Assembly (NCBI RefSeq): GCF_000585355.1
Contig: NZ_KK073873.1
Location: forward strand, 3,205,703-3,269,702
Origin: Xylanibacter oryzae DSM 17970
Lineage (GTDB): Bacteria > Bacteroidota > Bacteroidia > Bacteroidales > Bacteroidaceae
Direction of reading: 5' to 3'
Length of the DNA stretch: 64,000 bases
The stretch's first letter is position 1, and each line of letters opens with the position of its first letter. The notes beneath the pieces are model-generated. The model was given only the letters and a program-made list of their open reading frames with translations. It was not told the DNA's origin and did no database searches. Below, one piece after another: positions 47,108 through 56,519 of the stretch. The position numbers and the translations under genes are program-made.

Positions 47108-47710
47108 CTATTTGGTTATAACTTGTTCTATCATTTTGGGCAAATTCTTTTTCAGAACGTTGCGGTAACTTTCCCATTTCTCTTCATCCCATCTGAAAAT
47201 CATCATATACAGTGGTCCGGCTATGAAAGGGAACATGCAAAGGCTAGAAACTGTAATGACGAACTCCTCTGAATCTTTAGTTGTTATTTCTCCATTTTCG
47301 TATGCCTCTTTTACTTGTTTCCTAAAGTTAGTACTACGTTTGTTATTCACAATCTTCTTAAAGAAATCGGGATCTTTTGACGCCTCATGAAGACCAAAAA
47401 TCAGCATGTTTGGGTTGTTGTAAGCAAAATCCACCTCAGTGGCAATATAGTTTCTTACCTTTTCCTTAAACGAGATGTCAGAGTTAAGATTCTCCTTAAA
47501 GGTCTTGATAAATTGCGAGATAACAGATTTCATTGTTTCATGAGATAACATTTCTTTGTCTCTGAAATAATAATGTAGCATAGACCTGTTGATAGAGGCC
47601 ATGTCAGCGATGTCTTGCATGCGTGCTCCCTGTAGGCCATCTCTCAAAAAGATCTCTTTGGCGGCGGCCAAAATTCTTTCTTCTGTATTGTTGTCTTTGC
47701 TTTTAGTCAT
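47108..47710 (-). CDS. TetR/AcrR-family repressor of the efflux operon
   Basis: Transcription factor of 200 residues. The N-terminal DNA-binding helices are typical: ERILAAAKEIFLRDGLQGARMQDIADMASINRSMLHYYFRDKEML, of which the last part holds the recognition helix. The C-terminal helical domain is unlike known ligands' domains at this level. It is transcribed toward the TolC-EmrAB operon. A matching palindrome over its own transcription start suggests autorepression. Confidence 0.92.
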   Translation of the reverse strand: MTKSKDNNTEERILAAAKEIFLRDGLQGARMQDIADMASINRSMLHYYFRDKEMLSHETMKSVISQFIKTFKENLNSDISFKEKVRNYIATEVDFAYNNPNMLIFGLHEASKDPDFFKKIVNNKRSTNFRKQVKEAYENGEITTKDSEEFVITVSSLCMFPFIAGPLYMMIFRWDEEKWESYRNVLKKNLPKMIEQVITK

Positions 47711-47716
47711 AATTGT

Positions 47717-47732
47717 TCAACAAAATTGTTGA
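47717..47732. promoter_or_regulatory. TetR operator candidate, site 1
   Basis: A perfect palindrome TCAACAAAATTGTTGA between the -7 box (47735-47742) and the tetR ATG, placed over the expected transcription start. Confidence 0.7.
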
Positions 47733-47734
47733 TG

Positions 47735-47742
47735 CAAAGGTA
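47735..47742 (-). promoter_or_regulatory. -7 box of the tetR promoter
   Basis: TACCTTTG on the minus strand, 25 bases before the tetR ATG and three bases from operator site 1. Confidence 0.6.
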
Positions 47743-47917
47743 TATATTTTTTTTTATTGTGTTTCTTTTTTCTATGTTTTTAACATAAAACGCCTGCTTT
47801 TTTAATATTTCCAAGATTCTAGTTTTCAGTATTTTGTATTCTTGCTTTCTAAATATTAGATTGACTTTACAGTTCACTTAATATTAAAACATGTATTGAA
47901 TGACATTATATAAAAAC

Positions 47918-47949
47918 AATGAACTTGTGCATTCTTGCACAAGTTCATT
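47918..47949 (-). terminator. Terminator of the antiporter-LolD-CvfB operon
   Basis: A perfect 14-bp stem (AATGAACTTGTGCA and complement) with loop TTCT. On the minus strand it is followed by GTTTTTA. It lies 149 bases past the cvfB stop codon, with the minisatellite between. Confidence 0.75.
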
Positions 47950-47960
47950 ATCATAAGTTT

Positions 47961-48085
47961 GTCACAAAAGTCACAAAAGTCACAAAAGTCACAAAAGTCA
48001 CAAAAGTCACAAAAGTCACAAAAGTCACAAAAGTCACAAAAGTCACAAAAGTCACAAAAGTCACAAAAGTCTCAGGTCTCAAACT
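47961..48085 (-). repeat. 9-bp minisatellite, 12 perfect GTCACAAAA units plus R4 core
   Basis: On the plus strand, GTCACAAAA is repeated exactly 12 times (47961-48068) and continues into GTCTCAGGTCTCAAA, the same core found in R1-R3. It lies in the 3' untranslated region of the cvfB operon. A frame across it would code for Val-Thr-Lys repeats but is not a credible gene. Confidence 0.9.
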
Positions 48086-48098
48086 CTTAATTTACACT

Positions 48099-48935
48099 TC
48101 ACGCCAACTTAATGCCATTGCTTTCGATAGTAATCAGATGCTTTTTATACAGATCGCCAATTGCTCGCTTATAAGCTTTCTTGCTCACCTGAAAGCGCTT
48201 ATATATTTCGTCTGCATCACTCTTGTCACCAAGGTTGCAACTGCCGCCATTATCCTTAAGATATTGTAGAAGTGTGTCGGCGAATTCTTCTGTCTGTCGT
48301 CTGCCGGTAGGTTGTAGAGTCGCATCTATTTTGTCATCATCGCGTACACAGGCGATATAACCCTTCATGCGGTCGCCTGTTGTGATATGCTTGAATATCT
48401 GATCTTCGTAGATCAAACCGGCAAAGGCATTATCAATGATGACTTTGAATCCTAAATCAGTCTTTTGCCAAATCAGCAGATCTACTTCATCACCATTATT
48501 ATAAGGTACTCTTTCTTTAGAAAGGAAATGTTCTACTTTGGCAGATGCCATCATGCGGTAACTCTCATCGTCAATTGTTACATAAACGATATATTTGTTG
48601 CCAATCTCCATACGCATCTTTTGTTCACGGAAAGGACAGAATAAGTCTTTCATAAGTCCCCAGTTCAGAAATGCGCCATATTCATTTACCCACGACACTT
48701 CAAGATAGGCGAAATCACCTACCTTAGCAAGTGGCTTCTGAGTTGTAGCTACAGGTCGCTCCTCATTATCTAGATATAAAAATACATTCAATTCATCACC
48801 GATTCTGCATCCTTCAGGTACATAACGTGTAGGCAATAATATTTCACCTTCTTCTCCGCCATCAAGGTACATGCCGAAATCTACTTCTTTCACCACCGTC
48901 ATTCGGTTGTAGTCGCCTAACTTTAATTCTTCCAT
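48099..48935 (-). CDS. cvfB: S1-domain RNA-binding protein, CvfB/YitL family
   Basis: Cytoplasmic RNA-binding protein of 278 residues. It has three to four S1-like OB folds (for example VVKEVDFGMYLDGGEEGEILLP and VDLLIWQKTDLGFKVIID) and a C-terminal winged-helix (VSKKAYKRAIGDLYKKHLI). The CvfB family affects virulence-gene expression in Gram-positives; its role here is not known. It starts one base after the LolD stop, and its 3' region holds a 12-copy minisatellite. Confidence 0.88.
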   Translation of the reverse strand: MEELKLGDYNRMTVVKEVDFGMYLDGGEEGEILLPTRYVPEGCRIGDELNVFLYLDNEERPVATTQKPLAKVGDFAYLEVSWVNEYGAFLNWGLMKDLFCPFREQKMRMEIGNKYIVYVTIDDESYRMMASAKVEHFLSKERVPYNNGDEVDLLIWQKTDLGFKVIIDNAFAGLIYEDQIFKHITTGDRMKGYIACVRDDDKIDATLQPTGRRQTEEFADTLLQYLKDNGGSCNLGDKSDADEIYKRFQVSKKAYKRAIGDLYKKHLITIESNGIKLA

Positions 48936-48936
48936 A

Positions 48937-49689
48937 TTATTCCTCCTCTGTTTTTAACTCTCCATTATTTATAATTGCGTTGTCGGCAACATTCGAATCT
49001 TTTTTTGAAGCTATTCCTGAATCTTCCACTATTGTCTCATTTTCCAGCAGTCCGTCTCTCATTTTTATAGTGCGGTCAGTGATATGAGCCAGATTCTCAT
49101 CGTGTGTTACGATAACAAATGTCTGTCCAAACTTGTCGCGCAAGTCAAAAAATAGCTGGTGTAGTTCTTGTTTGTTTTTAGAGTCAAGGCTTCCTGACGG
49201 TTCGTCTGCCAGAATCACGGCCGGATTGTTTACAAGTGCCCTAGCTACAGCTACGCGCTGCTTCTCGCCACCTGAAAGTTCGTTAGGCTTGTGTTGTGCT
49301 CGCTCAGACAATCCCATAAAGTCAAGTAGTTCTAGTGCTCTTTTCTTTGCATCACCTGTAGACTTTCCTGCGATATATGCAGGTATCATGATGTTTTCTA
49401 TGGCAGTAAACTCAGGTAGAAGCTGATGAAACTGGAACACGAAACCGATATGCTGATTACGGAATTCAGACAGTTGCTTTGTACTTAGTTTACTGACATC
49501 AATATCGTCAATAACGATAGTACCACTGTCCGGTCTGTCTAATGTTCCGATAATTTGCAGGAGAGTAGTCTTGCCTGCACCGCTCGGTCCTACAATACTT
49601 ACCACTTCACCTTTATCTATATGCAGGTCTATTCCTTTTAAGACCTGAAGAGGACCAAAACTCTTTTTTATTCCTTTAATATCTATCAT
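48937..49689 (-). CDS. lolD: LolD-like ABC transporter ATPase
   Basis: ATPase of the LolCDE/MacB superfamily that releases lipoproteins to the outer-membrane carrier. Walker A is GPSGAGKTT, the signature [14 protein letters not shown] and Walker [13 protein letters not shown]. The core of about 220 residues is followed by a 30-residue acidic tail (ending [10 protein letters not shown]) that is not typical of LolD. The LolC/E permeases are not adjacent; the gene sits between an antiporter and cvfB, with gaps of five and one bases. Confidence 0.9.
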   Translation of the reverse strand: MIDIKGIKKSFGPLQVLKGIDLHIDKGEVVSIVGPSGAGKTTLLQIIGTLDRPDSGTIVIDDIDVSKLSTKQLSEFRNQHIGFVFQFHQLLPEFTAIENIMIPAYIAGKSTGDAKKRALELLDFMGLSERAQHKPNELSGGEKQRVAVARALVNNPAVILADEPSGSLDSKNKQELHQLFFDLRDKFGQTFVIVTHDENLAHITDRTIKMRDGLLENETIVEDSGIASKKDSNVADNAIINNGELKTEEE

Positions 49690-49694
49690 AATTG

Positions 49695-51824
49695 TTATAT
49701 TTTAGCATTCAACTTTTTCTTAAACCACTTATGAATATATTTATATGCATTCTGTTCTAGTGGTTGCTGCATAACAGAGAATGTCATAATATTCTGTGGC
49801 GCGCCATATTGGTCGGGGAATATCACCATGAGACTATTACTTCTGAAGAATCTGTTCAACTGTTCCGGCAGGCCATCGAATGATGGTTGATATGATATCG
49901 TGCCCTTTCTTGCGGTAATAACAACGAAGAGATGGTCTTCATTCACGTTGATAGCCAACTTGGGCAGATCTTCCCAATTCTCAAAAGCTACATAATCGGC
50001 CCTTACGCTATTATGCCGGTTTAATATGTACTCATTTATAAGAGAAAGAGTATCACGACTGCCGTGGAATTGTATCCTGCAATTCAGGTTGCCCGCCATC
50101 CTGCTGAGGCGTTCCAGCCATCTGTAGAATCCGGGTTCGAATTCCGCTTTCTTCGGCACAGCCACCTGTATACGTCTAAGGGTATTGATAGGTTGGATGC
50201 ATCTCACCGCTATAATCTGTCGCGATATTTCGTTGTACAGATTCTGAGTGATACTGCCCCAGGCCCTCTTAGATGAACCATCTTCATCGTGCATACCTAT
50301 TATTATCTCTGAAGCTGAATATTCTTTGAAAGCATGCGATATGCCATTGCTTATATTTGTTGCTATCCGGCTCTGTACAATCATCCTGACATTGGCGGCA
50401 TTGGCTGTCATCTCCATGTGCTCAAGCATCTTTTTGCCTTTCTCCTGATTGTAGGATATGTTAAGGTCATCGAGCACTACATTAAGACCTATAATACCCC
50501 TGTTCAACTTGGAATTGCGCATCATTATGCCCAATTTTACCAGTTCCTCGGCCGTCTCATAATGTGCTACCGGTATGATGATTTTCTCATCATCACCTAT
50601 TTTCTCTTCTGTGCGTTTATTCTTTTTAGTCAATGCTATCTTCTTAGCAGCGCGTTCGGTTGTGAACGAACTGAATATACATGTAACGAGTATCAGTATG
50701 ATGGTACCGTTAAGTACATCATCATCAAGGAGCCTCTGTCCGCCGGGAAGTATGATATTGTATCCTACAAGCACTGCGGCAAGTGTCGCACCGGCCTGTG
50801 CGTTACTCAGACCGTATATCAATTCACGCTCCACACTCTTCATTCTGAATATCTTCTGTGTAGCGAAAGACGCAAGCCACTTGCTTGAGAGAGCTACAGC
50901 AATCATGACACATGCCACTTTGATAGTTCCCAGACCACTGAAAATGATATTCACATTGACCAGCATACCTACACCGATAAGGAAATAAGGAATGAAGAGA
51001 GCATTGCCGACAAACTCTACGTGATTCATCAACGGCGATATATTAGGAACATACCTGTTCAGGACAAGTCCGGTAAGGAAGGCACCTAGTAATCCCTCCA
51101 TGCCTATAATCTCCATCAGTCCCGCGCCAAGGAAAGTCATGGCAAGAACGAAAATGAACTGAGTGACATTCTCATCATATCTCTGAAAGAAATGTCTCGC
51201 TATCCTCGGGAAAAAATATATGATGATAAAAAAGACAAGACTAATCTTGAATATCAACAAGAACCAGAACATGCCGGTAATATTACCCTTGAAAATTCCA
51301 CCCACAATAGCCAGAACAAGCAATGTCAACGTATCTGTTATGGCCGTAGCTCCTACCGCAATAGTGACACTCTTATGCTGAGAAAGTCCGTATCTCAGAA
51401 CAATAGGATAAGCGATAAGCGTATGCGAAGCATACATACTAGCCAATAGTACAGACGTCAGAACACCATACTTCAATAGCGATGTGTTGAGCGTAAAACC
51501 GATAATCATTGGTATCGCAAAAGCCAGAATGCCATGCGTCGACGTCCTGATACGGTTCTTTCTGAAATCACTCATGTTCATCTCAAGACCGGCCAGGAAC
51601 ACTATATAATAAAGTCCCACCTTGCCAAATAGTTCGAAAGAACTATCGTGTGCCAGGATGTTAAAACCGTGCGGACCTACGATTACTCCTGCCAGTATCA
51701 TACCGATGAGATGAGGTATGCGCAATTTCCCCATCAGGATAGGTGCAAACAAAATGATGCACAGGACAATAAAAAATATCCATGTAGGGTCTGTAATCGG
51801 GAAATAATGCGGAAGGTTTTGCAT
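49695..51824 (-). CDS. CPA2-family cation:proton antiporter with a UspA-like domain
   Basis: Monovalent cation/proton exchanger of 709 residues. Residues 1-385 form twelve or so membrane helices of the Na/H exchanger fold, with conserved GVIVGPHG and [16 protein letters not shown] cytoplasmic part from about residue 410 has two universal-stress-protein-like repeats ([39 protein letters not shown]). Its TM region and length match Bacteroidetes Kef-like exchangers. It is the first gene of a three-gene operon. Confidence 0.9.
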   Translation of the reverse strand: MQNLPHYFPITDPTWIFFIVLCIILFAPILMGKLRIPHLIGMILAGVIVGPHGFNILAHDSSFELFGKVGLYYIVFLAGLEMNMSDFRKNRIRTSTHGILAFAIPMIIGFTLNTSLLKYGVLTSVLLASMYASHTLIAYPIVLRYGLSQHKSVTIAVGATAITDTLTLLVLAIVGGIFKGNITGMFWFLLIFKISLVFFIIIYFFPRIARHFFQRYDENVTQFIFVLAMTFLGAGLMEIIGMEGLLGAFLTGLVLNRYVPNISPLMNHVEFVGNALFIPYFLIGVGMLVNVNIIFSGLGTIKVACVMIAVALSSKWLASFATQKIFRMKSVERELIYGLSNAQAGATLAAVLVGYNIILPGGQRLLDDDVLNGTIILILVTCIFSSFTTERAAKKIALTKKNKRTEEKIGDDEKIIIPVAHYETAEELVKLGIMMRNSKLNRGIIGLNVVLDDLNISYNQEKGKKMLEHMEMTANAANVRMIVQSRIATNISNGISHAFKEYSASEIIIGMHDEDGSSKRAWGSITQNLYNEISRQIIAVRCIQPINTLRRIQVAVPKKAEFEPGFYRWLERLSRMAGNLNCRIQFHGSRDTLSLINEYILNRHNSVRADYVAFENWEDLPKLAINVNEDHLFVVITARKGTISYQPSFDGLPEQLNRFFRSNSLMVIFPDQYGAPQNIMTFSVMQQPLEQNAYKYIHKWFKKKLNAKI

Positions 51825-51904
51825 AAAAGTTGCACAATTTATAAATGATGGTACAAAGGTGCAAAAAAAATATCACTTTTGCATGATATTATTACGAAAA
51901 GTTG

Positions 51905-51912
51905 TATTTTTG
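51905..51912 (+). promoter_or_regulatory. -7 box of the asd promoter
   Basis: TATTTTTG followed by GCAGCC matches TAnnTTTG, 35 bases before the ATG at 51948. A TTG at 51879 that would lengthen asd is upstream of it. Confidence 0.6.
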
Positions 51913-51947
51913 CAGCCGAAATTATTTTAATTTTTAAACATATTAAT

Positions 51948-52958
51948 ATGAGAGTAGCAATTGTTGGAGCAAGTGGCGCAGTAGGACAAGAGTTCCTTCG
52001 CGTTCTAGCTGAGAGAAATTTCCCTATGGATGATTTAGTTCTTTTTGGTTCTGAGCGTAGCGCAGGACGAAAATATAGCTTTAAGGGAAAAGACTACGAA
52101 GTCAAACTTTTGCAGCATAATGACGATTTCAAGGGTATAGACGTTGCGTTTGTATCTGCTGGTGGAGGCACTTCTAAGGATTATGCTGAAACCATCACTA
52201 AATACGGAGCTGTTATGATAGACAACTCAAGTGCTTTTCGTATGGAGAATGATGTGCCATTGGTAGTGCCTGAGGTAAATGCCGAAGATGCCTTGAATCG
52301 TCCGCGTGGTATTATTGCCAATCCTAATTGTACTACAATCATGATGGTAGTGGTATTGCAACCATTAGAGAAACTAAGTCATATCAAGCGCATACATATC
52401 GCAAGTTATCAGAGTGCCAGTGGTGCAGGTGCGGCAGCTATGGCTGAACTGCAGCAGCAATATGAAGAGATTGTAGACAATAAACCTGTAACTGTGAAGA
52501 AATTTCCTCATCAGTTGGCTTACAACGTAATCCCTCAGATAGATGTCTTTACAGATAATGGTTACACGAAAGAAGAGATGAAAATGTTTAATGAGACACG
52601 TAAGATCATGCACAGTGATGTGAAATGCTCTGCTATGTGTGTGCGTGTATCTTCACTCCGTGCTCATTCTGAGAGCGTATGGATAGAGACTGAACGTCCT
52701 ATCAGCGTAGAAGAAGCACAGAAAGCAATCGCTTCGGCTCAAGGTGTGACATTAGAAGACGATCCTAAGAATCTTGTATATCCTATGCCTCTGGATACAG
52801 CCGGTAAAGATGATGTATATGTTGGTCGTGTAAGAAAAGACCTTGCAGACGAAAACGGACTCACTTTCTGGTTGAGTGGCGATCAGATACGTAAGGGCGC
52901 TGCTCTCAATGCAGTGCAGATAGCCGAATACCTCATCAAGGTTGGTAATATCAAATAG
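51948..52958 (+). CDS. asd: Aspartate-semialdehyde dehydrogenase
   Basis: Reduces aspartyl phosphate to aspartate semialdehyde, the branch point to lysine, diaminopimelate, threonine and methionine. The NADP-binding start is [18 protein letters not shown] and the catalytic Cys128 is in [19 protein letters not shown] holds the conserved histidine. The 336-residue length with start at 51948 fits the family. It is monocistronic, with a terminator 26 bases past the stop. Confidence 0.95.
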   Translation: MRVAIVGASGAVGQEFLRVLAERNFPMDDLVLFGSERSAGRKYSFKGKDYEVKLLQHNDDFKGIDVAFVSAGGGTSKDYAETITKYGAVMIDNSSAFRMENDVPLVVPEVNAEDALNRPRGIIANPNCTTIMMVVVLQPLEKLSHIKRIHIASYQSASGAGAAAMAELQQQYEEIVDNKPVTVKKFPHQLAYNVIPQIDVFTDNGYTKEEMKMFNETRKIMHSDVKCSAMCVRVSSLRAHSESVWIETERPISVEEAQKAIASAQGVTLEDDPKNLVYPMPLDTAGKDDVYVGRVRKDLADENGLTFWLSGDQIRKGAALNAVQIAEYLIKVGNIK

Positions 52959-52984
52959 TCAATATTATTCCGAAACATATAAGG

Positions 52985-53010
52985 TCCTCTCTTTACGGAG
53001 AGGATTTTTT
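52985..53010 (+). terminator. Rho-independent terminator of asd
   Basis: An 8-bp stem (TCCTCTCT/GGAGAGGA, one G-T pair) with loop TTAC, followed by six T. Confidence 0.85.
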
Positions 53011-53072
53011 GTTTTATCATTATTCCATGTTTTTTTATCATTTATCAAAAGCATAAACTGAAGTCTTTTTAT

Positions 53073-53080
53073 TAACTTTG
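53073..53080 (+). promoter_or_regulatory. -7 box of the GH2 gene promoter
   Basis: TAACTTTG followed by CCGCAC, 30 bases before the ATG. Confidence 0.55.
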
Positions 53081-53110
53081 CCGCACATATAACTATTAAC
53101 AAATTAAATA

Positions 53111-55528
53111 ATGAAAAAGACATTCCTCATTATCATTACCATATTATCAGCATTACCAATGTTGGCGGGTGGTCCCAGAGAAGAAAAAAATATAGATTTC
53201 GGTTGGAAATTTCATTTGGGTGATATCCCTGATGCCGCATTGTCATCCTATGATGATACAGACTGGCGTACTGTGGATCTTCCACACGACTTCCAGATAG
53301 AGCAGCCCTGGGTTGCTCCTGATAAGAATGAAAAAGCTGGATCAGACGCAGCCAATAATACACGCAGCCGACTCAGCGGTCGTGGATTCAAAGAGATGGG
53401 CATCGGTTGGTACCGTTACTCTTTTACCCCGGATAATACAATGAAAGGCAAACGTGTGCTTATAGATTTCGAAGGTATTATGTTGGTAGGTGATGTCTAT
53501 CTTAATGGTGAGAGGGTAGGCGGAACAGATTACGGATATGTGGGCTTTGATGTCGATATAACCGATAAATTGAAATACGGACAGAAGAATGTTATAGCAG
53601 TAAAGGCAGATACACGTAATCCGGAGAATTCCCGTTGGTATACAGGTGGCGGATTGTTCCGCGATGTACATATGATTATTACAGACCCTCAACTGTATTT
53701 TACACGCAACAGTCTTTGTATCACCACACCGGTAGCAACAAGTACTGAGGCTGTAGTGAAGATTCAGGCAGAAATGGCATTTAATATTTCTAAAAGTCAG
53801 CCGCTTAATGTTGAGGTTAAGATAAAGGATGCCACAGGAAAGATCGTAGCAGACAGAACTACGAAAGTATCTTTCAGTCGTGCGCAGAAAGTGTGCGAAC
53901 ATCCATTGGATTCTATAGTACTGACCAATCCCAATCTTTGGAGTTGTGAATCGCCATACCTATATAATGCAGAAGTGACGTTATTCCGTCCGGACGGAAC
54001 AGTGGCCGACTGTATCAATGAAAATTTTGGCGCTAGAACAATTGAATATTCACCATCGTTTGGTTTCAAACTCAATGGTAAGAAAGTTTTGTTGAAGGGT
54101 ATCGCCAATCATCATACCCTGGGTGCTCTTGGCGCTGCAGCATATCCAAGAGCAATAGAAAAACGCCTGCAACTGTTAAAGTCTTTCGGCTTTAATCATA
54201 TACGTACCTCTCATAATCCTTATAGCAAAGAATTACTGAACCTTTGTGATAAATACGGAATATTGGTAGTAGACGAACTCTACGACAAATGGCTGACACA
54301 GTTTGCCGGGGGCCGCGAAGAGTGGACAAACCTTTGGCAGATAGACGTACCTGAATTTATAAAGCGCGACCGCAATCATCCTTCGGTAGTGATGTGGAGC
54401 CTTGGCAATGAACTGCAGACCTATTGGGATTTGCCATATGCTGATTGGGGCGTAACTCCATATCGTATGCAGCGCGAATTACTACACAGATACGACACCA
54501 CACGTCCTATCACAGTAGCGATGCATCCACGTGGTCGCAGTCATACGGCTTTAGGCGATTCTTTGCCGGCACCGTTGGCACTACAAACAGATGTAGCAGC
54601 TTACAACTACCGTTATATGTATTTCCCGGGAGACGGTCGCCGTTTCCCCAAAATGATCTTCTATCAGAGCGAAGCAAATGCAGCAATGATGGGACCAAAC
54701 TTCTTTGAGATGAATCTTGATAAGGTAGTAGGACTGGCCTATTGGGGGATGATCGATTATTTGGGTGAGAGTCAGGGATGGCCGGCTAAGGGTTGGTCGC
54801 AAGGTGCTTTTGATATTTCTCTTGAACCCAAACCTATGGCCTATCTCCTGAAGAGCATGTTCCTGGACAAACCTACTGTTCATATCGGTGTGATAGAAGA
54901 TGGAAACTCTAACCTGATGTGGAACGATGTACAGGTAGGTACAACACGCATGTCTGAGAGTTGGAACCGAAAGGCGGGCAGTACCGTAAGTCTTTATACA
55001 TATACTAATGCCGATGAAGTAGAACTATTCTTAAACGGTAAAAGTCTTGGTAAAAAGAAAAATGAGATTGCTAATCCGAAACAAAGAGATAAAATTCGTT
55101 GGGATAACATACCATACGCACCTGGCCGACTGGAGGCTGTGGCAATAAAGGATGGTAAAATCGTAGCCAGGCATGAGATAGAGACGACAGGTAAGGCCGT
55201 TGCACTTCAAGTAATACCGGATAATAATAATTGGAAGGCTGATGGTATGGATCTTCAGCACGTACGTATATATGCTGTAGACAGTAAGGGTAGGAGAGTC
55301 TATGATGCCCAAGATCAGCTGAATTTCAGTATAGATGGCGATGCCCGCATAGTAGCTGTAAGCAATGGAGACATCGCTTCGGATGAATCAATGGTAGGCA
55401 ATAGCCGTCGTCTGTACAATGGATCTGCTTTGGTCATAATACGAGCAGGCCGAAAAGCGGGTAAAGTAAAATTGACAACCGTTTCTGACAAATACCGTAC
55501 AGTTGAGAGTAAATTTGCAACGAAATAA
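53111..55528 (+). CDS. Glycoside hydrolase family 2 beta-galactosidase-like enzyme
   Basis: Secreted glycosidase of 805 residues with a signal peptide (IITILSALPMLAGG). It shows a sugar-binding jelly roll (FGWKFHLGD...DWRTVDLPHDF), an Ig-like domain, and a TIM barrel. The acid/base Glu434 is in WSLGNELQ and the nucleophile Glu521 in YQSEANAA. Downstream is a DUF4982-like domain (VELFLNGKSLGKKK) and a last Ig-like domain. No polysaccharide-utilisation genes (SusC/D) are adjacent, so its glycan is unknown. It has its own promoter. Confidence 0.9.
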   Translation: MKKTFLIIITILSALPMLAGGPREEKNIDFGWKFHLGDIPDAALSSYDDTDWRTVDLPHDFQIEQPWVAPDKNEKAGSDAANNTRSRLSGRGFKEMGIGWYRYSFTPDNTMKGKRVLIDFEGIMLVGDVYLNGERVGGTDYGYVGFDVDITDKLKYGQKNVIAVKADTRNPENSRWYTGGGLFRDVHMIITDPQLYFTRNSLCITTPVATSTEAVVKIQAEMAFNISKSQPLNVEVKIKDATGKIVADRTTKVSFSRAQKVCEHPLDSIVLTNPNLWSCESPYLYNAEVTLFRPDGTVADCINENFGARTIEYSPSFGFKLNGKKVLLKGIANHHTLGALGAAAYPRAIEKRLQLLKSFGFNHIRTSHNPYSKELLNLCDKYGILVVDELYDKWLTQFAGGREEWTNLWQIDVPEFIKRDRNHPSVVMWSLGNELQTYWDLPYADWGVTPYRMQRELLHRYDTTRPITVAMHPRGRSHTALGDSLPAPLALQTDVAAYNYRYMYFPGDGRRFPKMIFYQSEANAAMMGPNFFEMNLDKVVGLAYWGMIDYLGESQGWPAKGWSQGAFDISLEPKPMAYLLKSMFLDKPTVHIGVIEDGNSNLMWNDVQVGTTRMSESWNRKAGSTVSLYTYTNADEVELFLNGKSLGKKKNEIANPKQRDKIRWDNIPYAPGRLEAVAIKDGKIVARHEIETTGKAVALQVIPDNNNWKADGMDLQHVRIYAVDSKGRRVYDAQDQLNFSIDGDARIVAVSNGDIASDESMVGNSRRLYNGSALVIIRAGRKAGKVKLTTVSDKYRTVESKFATK

Positions 55529-55577
55529 AAAATATACGTATTTACTTAATTACTGTTCTTTTCTTCAAATAAAATAT

Positions 55578-55585
55578 TATCTTTG
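55578..55585 (+). promoter_or_regulatory. -7 box of the GSCFA gene promoter
   Basis: TATCTTTG followed by GCAAGG matches TAnnTTTG, 48 bases before the ATG. Confidence 0.55.
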
Positions 55586-55632
55586 CAAGGTAAATAGAAC
55601 TACTATGAAGAAGTTCATAATCAGTAAATGAT

Positions 55633-56442
55633 ATGGAATTCAGAACAAAAGTAAAAATAGAAAAACCTAATTTCGAGATTGCACCCTGTGAAAAGATGCT
55701 TTTTGTAGGTTCGTGCTTTGCCGACAACATAGGAAAAAGATTTCAGAAAGAGCGATTTCATGCTGTCGTGAATCCTGACGGTGTTATGTATAACCCGGCG
55801 AGCATACTGCATACAGTGAGTCGTTTTGAAGATATGATACCATCAATAGTGGTTCTTACCCTAGGTACTAATCACGTGTACATACTCAACGAGACCGGTG
55901 AGATAGTAGACAACTGTCGGAAAATGCCACAACATCTTTTTACGGAGCGTGAACTCTCACAAGAAGAATGTCTGCAGTATCTTTCAGACACAGTGATAAT
56001 GCTCAAAAGCCGTAACAAAAACGTTAAAGTAATAGTCACGGTCAGTCCGATACGTTATGCAAAATACGGTTATCACGGCAGTCAATTGTCAAAATCCGTT
56101 TTACTTTTGGCAGCCGACGATCTTGTCAAGCTCTATCCTGAGATATGTACATATTTTCCGGCTTACGAGATTCTCAATGATGAACTACGTGACTACCGTT
56201 TTTACTCAGCAGATATGCTTCATCCTTCCGAACAGGCTATAGAATATATCTGGGAGACGATCAAAGAAAATTACTTCAGTGAAGTAACAAAACAATTCCT
56301 TATAGAGTGGAAACCGATACGTGAAGCACTGTCACACCGTCCATTTAATCCGGATTCACAAGAGTACAAAGACTTTATTTCACTCACCATGCAGAAACTT
56401 GAAGAGATGAAAAAAAAGTATCCCGGACTGAATGAAGAATGA
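55633..56442 (+). CDS. GSCFA-domain protein
   Basis: A 269-residue member of the GSCFA family, named for the motif GSCFADNIGKRF seen at residues 26-37. The family belongs to the SGNH/GDSL hydrolase fold: the serine sits in GSCF, and DMLHPSEQAIEYIW near residue 195 carries the aspartate and histidine of the likely triad. Substrate is unknown. No signal peptide is present, so it is cytoplasmic. It is upstream of murF-alr with an independent promoter between them. Confidence 0.88.
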   Translation: MEFRTKVKIEKPNFEIAPCEKMLFVGSCFADNIGKRFQKERFHAVVNPDGVMYNPASILHTVSRFEDMIPSIVVLTLGTNHVYILNETGEIVDNCRKMPQHLFTERELSQEECLQYLSDTVIMLKSRNKNVKVIVTVSPIRYAKYGYHGSQLSKSVLLLAADDLVKLYPEICTYFPAYEILNDELRDYRFYSADMLHPSEQAIEYIWETIKENYFSEVTKQFLIEWKPIREALSHRPFNPDSQEYKDFISLTMQKLEEMKKKYPGLNEE

Positions 56443-56462
56443 ATAAAAAAATCATTATTTAT

Positions 56463-56493
56463 TTTGTTCTTATAATGGTTTGCCGTATCTTTG
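56463..56493 (+). promoter_or_regulatory. Promoter of murF-alr
   Basis: TTTG at 56463-56466, a 19-base spacer and TATCTTTG at 56486-56493, 27 bases before the ATG. Confidence 0.65.
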
Positions 56494-56519
56494 CATTCAA
56501 ATAAAAAATAACATTTATA

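Noticed and set aside
47919..48269. Plus-strand frame of 116 residues with Val-Thr-Lys repeats.
   Set aside because: It is the translation of the GTCACAAAA minisatellite and runs antisense into cvfB. There is no promoter or conserved domain.
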